Positions 52,899 to 63,816 of a DNA stretch of 64,000 bases are shown one piece after another. Under the pieces are notes generated by a model, which had not been told where the DNA came from, searched no databases, and was given only the letters and a program-made list of their open reading frames with translations. The position numbers and the translations under genes were made by a program. The stretch covers positions 91,819,471 to 91,883,470 of the forward strand of contig CM076850.1 of the NCBI GenBank assembly GCA_039519185.1. Reading direction: 5' to 3'. The stretch is from Astragalus membranaceus. Lineage: Eukaryota > Streptophyta > Magnoliopsida > Fabales > Fabaceae. The first letter of the stretch is position 1. Each line of letters begins with the position of its first letter.

Positions 52899-54717
52899 TC
52901 TAATATCTATCTAATCTAATCTAATATAGATTTATACCAATCCACCACAATTGATTTTATCAATACCCCTATTCTATCTATTTGACACCTCAAAATTTTG
53001 AGGGTAAAAATGTCATTACACACTTTTTTTTATTCTTACACTCTCTTTCTTACTTTTCACTTTTCTCTTACACTCTATTTCTTCTTTTTTTCTTTTTCTT
53101 TTTACACTCAATTTCCTCCTTTTCACTCTCTTTCTTCCTTTTTTTTTCTTTTTACTTTACTTTTTCCATAAATAATTATTCTCTTTCTCTTATCACTTCA
53201 CTTTAATTCTTTTAACTAAATTTCTAAATTTATACAAACACTACTTTAATTAAAAATTTTGAAGACTACTACTATAAACCTACTATCTAACTTAATGACT
53301 ATTTAAATTAGTAATTAATATTTAAAACAAATATTTCTTATTGATAATCTAATATCTAACTTTTATTATCTACTATAATCTACTAATCAACTAAAATAAT
53401 CATTTGAAACTGAGATAACTGCACTGATAAATAAAAAACACGGGATAACTACAGTGATATTTATAATTTTTTTGACAATTTATAATTAAAAAAACACGGG
53501 ATTAATATTTACCACTGATATTTATAATTTTTTTGACAATTTATAATTAATATTTACCATTGATAATTATAATTTTGGAAAACTACTATAAACCTACTAT
53601 CTAAAAAAACACGGGATAACTGCAGTTTATAGTAGATTATTGCAGTTATCCCCTGTTTTTTTAGTAGATTATAGTAGATTATTGCAGTTATCCCGTGCTT
53701 TTTTTAGTAGATTATACTATATTTGTCATTAATAACTAATTTTTTTGAAGACTACTATAAACCTACTATCTAAAAAACTATAATATTTAATGACTATTTA
53801 AATTACTAATTAATATTTAAAACAATTATTTTTTATTGATAATCTACTATCTAACAAATTTACTATCTACTATAATCTACTATCAACTAAAATAATCAAT
53901 TGAAACTACCAGATAACTGCACTGATATATAAAAAACACGAGGATAACTGCAGTCTAAAAAAACACGGGATTAATATTTGTCATTGATAATTATAATTTT
54001 TTAAAACTACTATCTAAAAAAACAAGAAGGCTTATTGACTATTTAAACTGATTAATATTTAAAACACACGCGACAAATATTTGTGACTAATACCTAAAAA
54101 AGGACAAATAATTGTTACTGATATATAAAAAAAACACGGGATAAATATTTGTTATTGATAATCTACTATCTATCTTTTACTATCTACAATAATCTACTAA
54201 TCAACTCAAATAATCAATTGAAACTATGAGATAACTACACTGATACATAAAAAAACTGGACAGCTGCACTGATATATAAAAAAATACGGGGATAACTGCC
54301 ATGATATATATAAAAACACGGAATAGTTGCACCGATATATAAAAAAACATGGGATAAGAACACTAATATATAAAAAAACACTGCACTGATATATAAAAAC
54401 ACACGGGATAAATGCACATATTGTTTTTAAATGATACTTTTACATTTTTAGTTTTAAACTTTTAATATTTATCAATTTTTTATTTGAAACTCTTTTTTTA
54501 ACTACTTTAAAATTTTCTTTATTTTCACGGTTTAGTTCAGACTATTTAAATACAATCTAAATTCATTCATAAAAAGAACACGACAACACATGTCGTATGC
54601 AAGTCATCCTCTATATTTTACACTTGATTTTAGATTAATGACATTTCAAATTAACGTTTCTATTTGAGGTAATCGTGTTACGTAACGTGATCGGCCCGTG
54701 CGGATGCACGGTACTAG
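52899..54717 (+). mobile_element. Helitron-3, 1819 bp, non-autonomous
   Basis: 5' end TCTAATATCTATCTAATC, 3' hairpin CCGTGC-GGAT-GCACGG (about 54696-54711) then TACTAG. The host reads CCAGAA|TTAATTAAATAAAT when joined, matching TAGAATTAATTAAATAAATT at 38975 and 47254, so the insertion is exactly A^T. The interior has no gene but many reiterated strings (AAAAACACGGGATAACTGCA, TACTATAAACCTACTATCTA) in both orientations. Confidence 0.9.
53380..54420. repeat. Degenerate short repeats inside Helitron-3
   Basis: At least ten copies of (A)nCACGGGATAA with CTGATATATAAAA spacers, some inverted (GTTATCCCGTG). A minus-strand open frame of 60 codons (54417-54235) is a by-product of this repetition. Confidence 0.75.
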
Positions 54718-54846
54718 TTAATTAAATAAATGAAAATTTACCCAACCATTTTCCAGAAGCTTCCCCCAATAGAAAGCGCTCCCCCCAATAGAAAGCAATC
54801 CTCTTCACCCTCGTTCAGTCACACTCAAATTCAATTTTACCATTTT

Positions 54847-56289
54847 GTTTAAATAGTTATTACCCCTGCAAATATAGCCATTATCCAGTTACCCCCCTGC
54901 AAAAAAAAAACATTTAAAACAAACCTTGCAAAATGTAAAGTTATTCAGTTACCCCCCTGCCGTTAAATTTTCTGTTAAAATATGTAAAATGTCACATATC
55001 CAGTTACCCACTGCCACGTGTCACCTTATTATTGGGCCTCTGTGACACGTGGCACTGACATGCCACGTCAGCTCCTATGTCACCACTGCCACGTGTCACT
55101 GACATGTGCCACGTCAGCAGCCAATGGATGGCTGCCACGTGGCACTAGTTATTACACTCAAAAATAAATGTTTTTGTGGCCACCAAGGGTGTTGAACTCA
55201 CGACCTCTTACTCTCACACACACCTCCTAACCACTGAGCCACATTATTATTTGTGATTACTATCTCACCTACAAATATTTATTACATCATTGCCACTTAA
55301 TTTTTTAAAAAAAAATCTGGATAAAAATTTGGATCTGTAACATTCATCTTCATCATTCAACAGATCCAGAAAACGAAAACGAAATCAAAATCGTTTCAAT
55401 GGAATCAAAACGAAATAGATCCAGGAAGCAAAATCGTCGTGTCGTATCCCCTTCCCTTTCTTCTTCTTCTTCCTCTTCTCACCTCCGTGTTCTCTCTCTC
55501 ACTCTCATGGAAGATCTGTTTCAATTTCATTCTGGGTGATGAAGATCTGTTTCAATTTCATTCTGAAAACAATTAAGTTATGTAGATTTTGTTTTAAATT
55601 TTTTAATTAAACTTAATTATGAAAACACGTTTGATCTGGTCATGGTTGAAGATGAAGGGTTGTGAAATGGAAGGGTTGGAAGGATCTGGATCTGGTCATG
55701 GGTTTGACGATGAGGAAAACGAATTGAATGTTGTTGTCATCCTCAAACGAATTGAATGTTGTTGTCAAGGTTGAAGATGAAAAGGAAAACGAAGGATCTG
55801 GAGAAACGAAGGATCTGGAGGAACGATGATGATTCTGGAGGATGATAGTTATGCGACTGATGAAGATGATGAAGGATGAACCCAGTAACTGCAGTTTTTT
55901 TTAAACAAAAGTAACAAATGATGTAATAAATATTTGTAGGTGAAATAATAATCATAAATACCAATGTGGCTCAGTGGTTAGGAGGTGTGGATGGGAGTAA
56001 GGGGTCATGAGTTCAACACCCTTGGTGGCCACAAAAACATTTATTTTTGAGCACTAATAACTAGTGCCACGTGGCAGCCATCCATTGGCTGCTGACTGGC
56101 ACATGTCAGTGACACGTGGCAGTGGTGACATAGGAGCTGACGTGGCATGTCAGTGCCACGTGTCACAGATGCCCAATAATAATGTGACACGTGGCAGGGG
56201 TAATTGGATATGTGACATTTTACATATTTTTTGCAAAGTTTGTTTTAAATGTTTTTTTTTTGCATTGCAGGGGTAATATCTATTTAAAC
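54847..56289. mobile_element. Fold-back element B, related to element A
   Basis: The ends are inverted: GTTTAAATAGTTATTACCCC against GTTTAAATAGATATTACCCC from the right. Arms (about 54847-55320 and 55900-56289) carry CCACGTG/CACGTGTC clusters and a tRNA-like block in each arm: minus orientation at 55180-55246, plus orientation at 55968-56036 (GTGGCTCAGTGGTTAGGAGG as A box, GAGTTCAACACCC as B box). The centre (55330-55890) resembles the TCGTTTCAAT-rich centre of element A. No clear TSD. Confidence 0.65.
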
Positions 56290-57075
56290 CTTTTATCTCC
56301 CATCACTTGCGACTTCTCTCTGCCCCTATCTACTGCCGTGATTCAAGCTCACCCTCCGTCTACCACCGCTCACTATCTCATCTTACCGCCGCGGCTCACA
56401 TCCATCTTTGCGACTTCACCTTTTTCTTCTCTACTCTTCTTCGCTATTTTTCTATCACGGTGACACGCAGCTCACTTCTCTCAGATCTGGCCCGGTGGAA
56501 GATGAAGAGTTTTTAATGTATTTTTTATCTAAGTTTTGTATGATTCTGTCTTCCCTTTTCTTGTTTATGATTTTCAATGTAAAAATTTCCGGCTTCCAAT
56601 CTCTCACTTTTCTTTCTGTACAAGTGGTGATGATGAGGAGTTTTTATTTGATTTTTGGCTATTGTATTTTTATGCTTGATTTCTTCCTCTTGTTTTGTAT
56701 TTTGCAAGAACATGAAAGATTGAATCTTGTTCTACCTTCTCTTTGTATCTGATCCCAAATACATTTAATTAAATGTCTTGCAATTTTTTGTTAGAAACAT
56801 GTCTTGCGATTTTTCGTCATAAAAACTCTTGCGCACCGGTTTGGTCTCCGCGCAACTGTGTCGACACGCTGGCAATATTTCGCTCCGCAAACACGTGGCT
56901 CCAACGGTGAACGAGGTGAGAGGTTCGTTCGTAACATTGCCCAACTCTTGAAGCACCCTCCGCTGGAGGTGCTCTAAGTTCATCTTCTCATTCTTGCTGT
57001 TTTTGAGGGTTTATTGTGTCATTTGTCACTTTTGATGAAGTGCAGACTCCTCAGGCGCAAACTAGGGTTTTGACC
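56290..57075 (+). promoter_or_regulatory. Promoter and 5' UTR region of SNAPC1
   Basis: The region between fold-back element B and the start codon. A GC-richer part at 56820-56960 ends in GGAGGTGCTCTAAG, a string seen at the ends of some MITEs. ACTAGGGTTTTGACC directly precedes the ATG. No clear TATA box position can be claimed. Confidence 0.4.
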
Positions 57076-60000
57076 ATGAATATTGATTATTTCAAGCAGG
57101 ACATTGATGAACTTGTAGGTGAATTTGCTCAGGTATTGATTATTTTTCCTCATTGTGCTGGTTTCTTTGTAAATTCAAGGAGCTTGTTTCTAGGGGTGGA
57201 CATTCTTTATTTCTACGTAGAAAACTGAACTGCACCAATACAGTAAACTCTTTTTTTTTACTAAACTAGTTTGGTTTTCTGAACCAGTCCTGAACAGGTT
57301 TTAGACTAGTTCAAAAATCAAAACCAGTTTAGGTATAGCACTGCTTTAAAACCGTTTTGGTTTAGAGCCATTTTCAGCCATTTAGCTTCCGAATAGCTGC
57401 TTTCACACTTCTCGTATGCATACTATTTTTCACCCTAATATAAAAGCACTGTTTTACTTACATAACTCATTTTATGCCACATCCCAAATGAACGGGAGCC
57501 TCGGCTCAATAGTTTGAGTTGCTAATGTTTAACTAAGAGGTCGAGTTTTGCAATTAGTGTCTTGCATATGTAAAGTTAGATTACTTCGAATAGAGAAACA
57601 ATGAGTCTGACCCATCTACGGACTCCAACAAAAAGGCTGGGGATCATGAAGTGTGGGTTCTGATTTAGTGAGTTTGAATGCGGGAAAATGGTTTGGTTGT
57701 AATGGTGAAGCTATTTTGAAAACTGGCTAACCAAATCACAATTGGAAAAATAATCTGGTTTGATTCAAGAACTGGTTTAAGTCATTTGATCTTTTAGGTG
57801 TGGTTCAGTCTGGTTCCTGCATTGATTCAAAACTGTTTTTTCAACCATCCCTAGATTCCTGTTATTTGATTATTAGCATTTAATATTTACCATTCAATTT
57901 TGGTGAGTGACAGGATAATTCAACAACTTTGGCTGATATGAAGAGAATATGGCTTTCTAAGAAGTTTTCCTATATTTATGAAGCTTGTCCTTCTACCAAC
58001 TTGGCCTTCTTTATGCAATCTCTGTATGCTCATTGTATAGGTACATGTTTAGCTAGTATATTCAGTGTTGATCTTTGATTAACTCTTTTTGATCTAAAAT
58101 CGGTAAATGCAAGCTAGTCACTTGTGTTTAGAATTTTTCTGGGTAATTTGGATGTTGAATGGCTTTATTTTATGCTAAAAGTATTTCTAAAAGTAAAAGA
58201 AAGTAAAGCAAACAACTTTGAAATTCACGATATATTTGTAAAAATTCAACAGTATCTGATAATTATGTCTGTTTCTATGGAAGTCTTACTTTATTAGTCT
58301 TTATCTTTTTATTTTTGTATAGAAACTCCCTTGTATTCCTATGCAGGTTTCATTGTTGGTACTGCTTCTTTATCACACAGATTGGGTGGCCTCTATTGCC
58401 TCTACTGTCTTTATGAGACTCAACCATTCAAACCTCTCTTTAAGGTCTATATATCCCTTGGTATGATAATCTTTTATTAGAAATATAGCTAATGTTTAAT
58501 TATAATTAGGTGATGATATGCTTGTTAGAAGAAGATTATCTGATTTCTTCATTCATGCTTTAATTTGATTTTGTGTTAACTCAACTGATTTTGATAGAGT
58601 TAAAGCTTTATCTTTCTGTTTTTGTGTTTGGTTACATAGATTCACTGATTTGTGATTCAGTATTTGCAATCATCATGTGGCATATAATTGACATAATAAG
58701 TCCACATTTATGTATTTAATTGCATCATGTTTACTTTCTTCAAAGAGATATTATGTCCATGTACACTGAATCTAGCCATTCCAATTTAGATCATTCATAC
58801 CTTCAGATATAAATAGTTTTTCATGGCAACTTCATTGTTTAAGAGATTGTAGGTGTGAGCTCTTGCTTTCTATTGTGGGTGTCCAATGGAATTATATATT
58901 GATAAAAAAGTTTTCATTGTTATCGATATTTTGTTTAACATTGCATATGCATATGATAGGGTTAGACGATAGTTGCTACGATATATCACAGAGTAGCCTA
59001 TTACGCATTGAGACAAAATAATAAGGACTATGAAACTATAAGTATTATTGATAATGTTTGATAGTAGGTTGGTTGTTGTGGCTTAAACAAAGTTGCATTA
59101 GTAAGTCTAGTCTTTTTCCCGTATTCATCGGGTGGGGAGCCACAAAACTTGAAAATTTTGTGCAATTGTTCAACCTCAGTTTTACCCGGAAGTATAGGTT
59201 TCCTAACAAGTAGCTCTGCAGATATGCAGCCAACACTTCAGAGATCCACATATGAGTCATAATCCGTTGAACCAAGCAAAAGCTCTAGTGGACGGTACCA
59301 CAGGGTGACAACGCGACTAGTGAGGGGCTGCCTGTGCCTGGTGAAGTTTGCTAATCCAAAATCTGCCACCTTTAATATCCCTTCATTATTCACCAGAAGA
59401 TTTGATCATTTGATGTCCCGATGCATATGCTCAAGACCAGATAACAACTGCTTCAGATAGCACTTAATTTGTGGTTCGTTGAACTTGATATTAGGGTTGG
59501 ACAAGAGCCCTGTAATGATATGCTCCATGTACTCAAACACAAGGTATAAGCAAGGTATAAGCTACACAACATTGTGGAAGTAATCAACCCCTCGAGCTTT
59601 ATGATGTTGGGATGATCCAGCCTCCTGAGAATCGTTATCTCCCTTGCCATGAACCTCACACTTTTTAGTGCCACAATCTTCCTCTCTCAATCTCCCTCGC
59701 CCGAAATACACTGCTATACGCCCCCTGCCCAATCTTGTCGAGTTTCTCGAAGGCATCGACGTAGAGGGGAATCCAGCCATGAATGGCTTCACTTACACCA
59801 AACCTTGATTATGTTGATTACTAGTGAAATGCATGGAAAATGGTGTTGATTACTAATTCCAAGTTCAGACGAGCGATGAGCAAATTTGGCATTAGTTTGT
59901 TTCAACGTCAGTGATCGATCTCAAAGATTAGTGAAGCATTTGTCTTTATAGGGGCATTAACCACTTACACCAGCCATGAAATTCCTCTCCGCACGATCTG

Positions 60001-63000
60001 CACGATGCCTTTGAGAAACTCGATAAGATTGGGCAGGGACATATAGCAGTGTATTTCTGGCGATGGTGATTAAGACAGGGAGATTGTGGCCTAAAGAAAG
60101 TGCGGTTCAACATATTCGAACCGGAGAGTGTGAGGTTCATGGAAAGGGGAGATAATGATTCTCAGGAGGCTGGATCATCCCAATATCAAAAGGCTTGAGT
60201 GGTTGATTACTTCCAAAATGTCGTGTAGCGTATACCTTTGTGTTTGAGTACATGGAGAATGGCATTACAAGGGCTCTTGTTGATATCAAGTTCAGCGAAC
60301 CATAGTTAAAAGCTATTTGAACCAGTTGTTATCTGTTCTTGAGCATTGTTACTCGCGAGGTGTGATGCATTGGACATCAAATCTTTTGGTGAATAATGAA
60401 GGGATATTAAAGGTGACGGATTTTGGATTAGCAAACTTCACCAGTTCTGGACATAGGCAACCCCTCACTAGTCACGTTATCCATCTGTAGATCTCTAGAG
60501 TGTTGGCTGCATGTTTGCAGAGCTACTTGTTAGGAAACCTATCCTTCGTGGCGGAACTGAGGTTCAAGCTTTGTGTGGCTCTCCCCCGATGAATACTAGA
60601 AAAATACTAGACTTCCTGATGCAACTTTGTTTAAGCCACAACAACCAACCTACTATTAAACATTATCAATAATATTTATAGTTTCATAGTCCTTATTATT
60701 GTCTCCTCCTTTTATCTAAATTCCCACAACTTCAACCTAGTATCAGAGAATTAATTTTTATTACTAGTAAAATATTTTTTATCAATTAAATTATTTTTGA
60801 AAAACTAGATTTGATTTTTACGTTTATAAAAAAGTGACCACACATTGCACCGTTGCACAGGATATTTGCTAGTTAAACATAAACAATAAATGTTTGGGGA
60901 ATATACCACTCTGCTAACACTAAAAAGAATGACACAATGCGTAATAGGCCTACTCTATGATATATCGTAGCAACTATCGTCTAACCTTATCATATGTATG
61001 TGCAATGTCAAACAAAGTATTGATAACAATGAAGACCTTTTATCAATATATAATTCCATTGGACACCCACAATAGAAAACAACACCACACACCTACGATC
61101 TCTTCAACAATGAAGTTGACATGAAAAACTATTTGGACCTGAAGGTATGAATGATCTAAATTGGAATGGCTAGGTTATGGACATAATATTCATTTGAAGG
61201 AAGTAAACATGATGCGTATTAAATACATAAATGTGGACTTAATATGTCAACATGGGTGGTCTGTCACATTGTCTCCTTGTCAAAAGGACTCGCTGCTACA
61301 GCCCATCCTGATAGGAGGCCGTACCCTGTCTATAGTCAGTACTCACTTATATATAAGAAGGCAAATTTGTGGATGAATAACATATAGAACTTCAGTCACA
61401 TGAATAACAGTACAAGATTGCAATAAGTCAGTACATAATGCCTAAAGTAAATAAGTTGTAGTTAGTCCAGAGAGATGAATAACAATTAAATCTTCATGAT
61501 TTAATCGGGTACATTACATACTCATGAAACATGATAGTCCAGTGCATCATTACATTCAAGGGAAGTCAATTCAATATCTTGAAAGAAGACATCAACAGAC
61601 TATCCAACAACATTAATCATGTTTGATGTGAGAAACCAAAATTTATGTGTCTGTACAGGAGAGTTAAAGAATCTCAGAATCCTTGTTGTTGATGCAAAGG
61701 AAAATGAGATCAAAGTGGTTCCTGCTTTAGTCAAAAGAATGCTGGAAAGAAACATGTTCCTTTTTGGCTCTGTTGACTTAACAGAAAGTGCGGTCACAGA
61801 GACTGTTAATCATCTCCAACAATTACAGAATGCCCGTATTCAAGTTGCATATGAAAAGTAAACCACTGTATTGAACTTATGTTAAATATTCTTTTTTGTT
61901 TTGTTGTTCTGATTGTTGAATTAGACCGGCAGCTTATTTTTTTTCACCTGTTCCCTGTGGATGACAGGTTATTTGATAGCACTCCCATTGAAAACTACGT
62001 TCACATGGACCTTGTAAGTTGTGCTTTGAGACATGCAAAATGATTCATTTTTAAATTACACTGATTTACCATCAGATTTCATTAGGATAAGTTTACATTA
62101 AGTTTATATTGTTATTAATCTTCTTCATCTAGTATGTCTCCAATTTGAGCCAAGGCTTCTAGGCCTTAAGGCAACAAATGGAAGTATGTAATAGAACATA
62201 CCTCTGTAGTTAATAGCGGCCGTCGCGGCCGCTATCGCGGCGGTGCGTTGCGGAGCGGAGGTCTGGCGCCACGCTATACGGTGTTGCGTCGCAGATTAGG
62301 GTAGCGGGCGTAGCGCATGGTAGCGACGCAAATCACGGAGCTTTTTGCAGAGAAAACGCGTGTCCACGCGGAGAAGATGAAGAATTAGGTCTTTTTCAAG
62401 GAAATTACCATCCTGCCCTCTTTTTTAAAAGCGAAATGCTTTCATGCCCTTATTTTAGAACGCGAAATGTCTATCATGCCCTTATTTTAAAACACGAAAT
62501 GTCTATCATGCCCTTATTTTTTTAAACGTGAAATGCCTTTTTAAACCTTTTTTGTCTTTTTGCCTCTGCGTTTATTTATACGCTCCATCCCAAAATTCTT
62601 TCTACGCTCCATCTCTGTTTTCCTTCTGAGTTTATGCTCCTTTCATGGCTCCTTCGACTTCTCCTCTCTCAACACCATGAAAACGCTGGTTTCTTCTTCT
62701 CTTGGACCAAGATTCTTTCTACGCTCCATCTCTATTTTCCTTCTGAGTTTATGCTCCTTCATTGCTCCTTCATGGCTCCTTCGACTTCTCTCTCAACACC
62801 ATGAAAACACTGGTTTCTGCTTCTCTTGGACCAAGATTTCACTGTTTTCTCTACAACACCCTATTTTTTTACACGAATTTCACTCTGTTTTCTCAACACA
62901 GCTTCTATTTCCTCTCAGCGTCTTTTTTTACATGAATTTCACTCTGTTTACTATTTTGTTGATTTGTTCTTGTTTAAATGTTTTAGATGTGCTATTTTGA

Positions 63001-63816
63001 GCCTTGGAGGCTAGAACTTGCTTACTATTTTGGTTTATGTTATGTCTAAGTATTAGTAGCAATGAACTTTGATGATTACTTATGAATATGTGTTCATTTT
63101 TGAGTATTCATATGTTTTTTAGCCTTTATATGTGTATGGTTATGGTATAAATCCGGTATATTGTTTGCCTAGACTTCGGCGTAGCGGTCGTAGCGCTACC
63201 CGCTACACCGCAATAGCCCTTTAGGGGTCGGCCGCTATGCTACGCTATTTGCTATTAACTACAGAGGAACATACACATGCACGCACACACTTATGTTCTT
63301 ACAAGTTACTTAATTTGATGTTCACCTTTTTTGTGGGGGAGGGGGGTTCTCTGGTTGCTAGTTGAACTTGGTAGATTTCAAGTACATGATTTTAGCATAC
63401 TGGCTTGTTAGAAGTTTGAAAGAATGGTCATAAGATCTCTGCAAATCCTGCCAAGATATTTGGATTATATTCGGATTTCTATTGCATATGAGTTATTAGC
63501 TTCCCTATTTCTTGCTTGCCTCATTTCTTAGTTGTGGGAGGACATTGATTATATTCTTGGGAAGTTGGGGACAAAGCTGATGTGATTATAATCAAAATAT
63601 GTAAACAAGCTTCTGATAGAAACTAAACAGACTTTTGAGAAATGTATTTTGCATAATCTAATACTATAAATTGTCTTTTTATTGGTTTGTGATTTAATTG
63701 CACTTAACGTCTATTGTCCTTTGTCCTTTCCACTTGCCAGGGAATGGAAGTTGACCTCTATAAGCTGAAAAAAATGTCAGCTGAATATGCTGAGGCCAAA
63801 GATGTAGCTATTAAAG
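57076..63816 (+). CDS. SNAPC1: snRNA-activating protein complex subunit 1 (SNAP43-like), 5' six exons, continues past window
   Basis: Exons, all with GT/AG and phases that join: 57076-57132 (MNIDYFKQDIDELVGEFAQ), 57914-58040 (DNSTTLADMKRIWLSKKFSY), 58347-58460 (LGGLYCLYCLYETQPFKPLF), 61659-61857 (LKNLRILVVDAKENEIKVVP; LQQLQNARIQVAYEK), 61968-62013 (LFDSTPIENYVHMDL) and 63741-63816 (GMEVDLYKLKKMSAEYAEAK). This is the conserved SNAP43 core of the complex that binds the proximal sequence element of snRNA genes in the nucleus for Pol II and Pol III transcription. I chose the ATG at 57076 over the upstream in-frame GTG because family proteins begin there. No stops or frameshifts over 206 codons, in contrast to every neighbour. 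Introns 3 and 5 hold transposon-type insertions. Confidence 0.9.
57133..57913 (+). other. SNAPC1 intron 1, with a possible retroposon remnant
   Basis: Contains repeated AACCAGTTT/AAACCGTTTT strings (57270-57350) and a block at 57495-57620 (GGCTCAATAGTTTGAGTTGC ... GAGGTCGAGTTTTGCAA) that recalls tRNA-derived SINE A and B boxes, but eroded. Confidence 0.4.
59045..59803 (-). pseudogene. CDK-like kinase retrocopy, left arm (At1g54610-like family)
   Basis: Minus strand, intronless: AIHGWIPLYVDAFEKLDKIG (glycine loop GQGAYSSVF), then IVALK-SVRFMAREITILRR (about 28 bases lost between them), LDHPNIIKLEGLIT, LEHMHRDIK-stop-SNLLVNN, VADFGLANF, VTLWYRPLELLLGSTDYDSY, and SAELLVRKPILPGKTEVEQL. It carries HRD and DFG motifs but has TGA after HRDIK, frameshifts and a truncated C-lobe. 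No introns interrupt a region that is normally multi-exonic in this CDK-like family, so it is probably a processed copy. Confidence 0.78.
59963..60680 (+). pseudogene. CDK-like kinase retrocopy, right arm
   Basis: Plus strand inverted partner of the left arm: DAFEKLDKIGQGHIAVYF-type start, RFNIFEPESVRFMERGDNDS (retaining the NIFEPE segment lost on the left), then broken HRD (CDALDIKSFGE frame), VTDFGLANF, LLVRKPILRGGTEVQALCGS. More frameshifted than the left arm. Together the arms preserve different parts of one ancestral kinase copy. Confidence 0.72.
61251..61658. other. End of SNAPC1 intron 3, no feature seen
   Basis: AT-rich, ending in TGTCTGTACAG acceptor before exon 4. Confidence 0.5.
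62202..63266. mobile_element. hAT-like non-autonomous element in SNAPC1 intron 5, 8-bp TSD GAACATAC
   Basis: Perfect 16-bp TIRs CTCTGTAGTTAATAGC at 62202-62217 and inverted at 63251-63266, flanked by GAACATAC (62194-62201 and 63267-63274). Subterminal TAGCG / GCGGCCGC-type repeats occupy 62210-62340 and 63178-63245. No transposase. The 8-bp TSD fits hAT. Confidence 0.9.
62420..62840. repeat. Tandem repeats inside the intron-5 element
   Basis: Three units of about 38 bp (GCGAAATG...CATGCCCTTATTTT) at 62430-62525, then two copies of about 115 bp (62605-62719 and 62720-62838) sharing TTCTACGCTCCATCTCT and CACCATGAAAAC. The 146-codon frame at 62560-63000 results from this duplication. It is not conserved-looking. 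Confidence 0.8.
63267..63740. other. Rest of SNAPC1 intron 5
   Basis: No feature beyond the TTGCCAG acceptor at 63734-63740. Confidence 0.5.

Larger units (their letters stand above)
51541..54745. mobile_element. MULE-like element, copy B, truncated on the right and hit by Helitron-3
   Basis: The left TIR (51545-51790) and interior (to 52898) match copy A 26645-27883 and then 38849-38980. After Helitron-3 the match resumes at 54718 (TTAATTAAATAAATGAAAAT) but breaks off at about 54745 (TTTACCCAA|CCATTTTCCAGAAGC), so most of the right TIR is missing. Confidence 0.65.
58688..61250. repeat. 2.56-kb inverted repeat in SNAPC1 intron 3
   Basis: Left arm about 58688-59810 and right arm about 59963-61250 are reverse complements at roughly 85% by eye, from TTGACATAATAAGTCCACAT at one edge to its inverted match at the other. 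The spacer is about 150 bp. Both arms contain the kinase retrocopy described separately. The exon 3 to exon 4 distance (3.2 kb) is mostly this structure. Confidence 0.88.

Noticed and set aside
52982..53206. 74-codon Ser/Phe/Leu-rich frame near the start of Helitron-3
   Set aside because: Arises from a CTTTTTC-rich tract; no homology recognisable.
57016..57075. Upstream in-frame GTG extension of SNAPC1
   Set aside because: Plant nuclear genes start at ATG almost always; ATG 57076 matches the family N-terminus and the extension looks like 5' UTR.
62560..63000. 146-codon plus-strand frame in SNAPC1 intron 5
   Set aside because: Lies wholly inside the hAT-like element and repeats itself because of a 115-bp tandem duplication; no recognisable domain.
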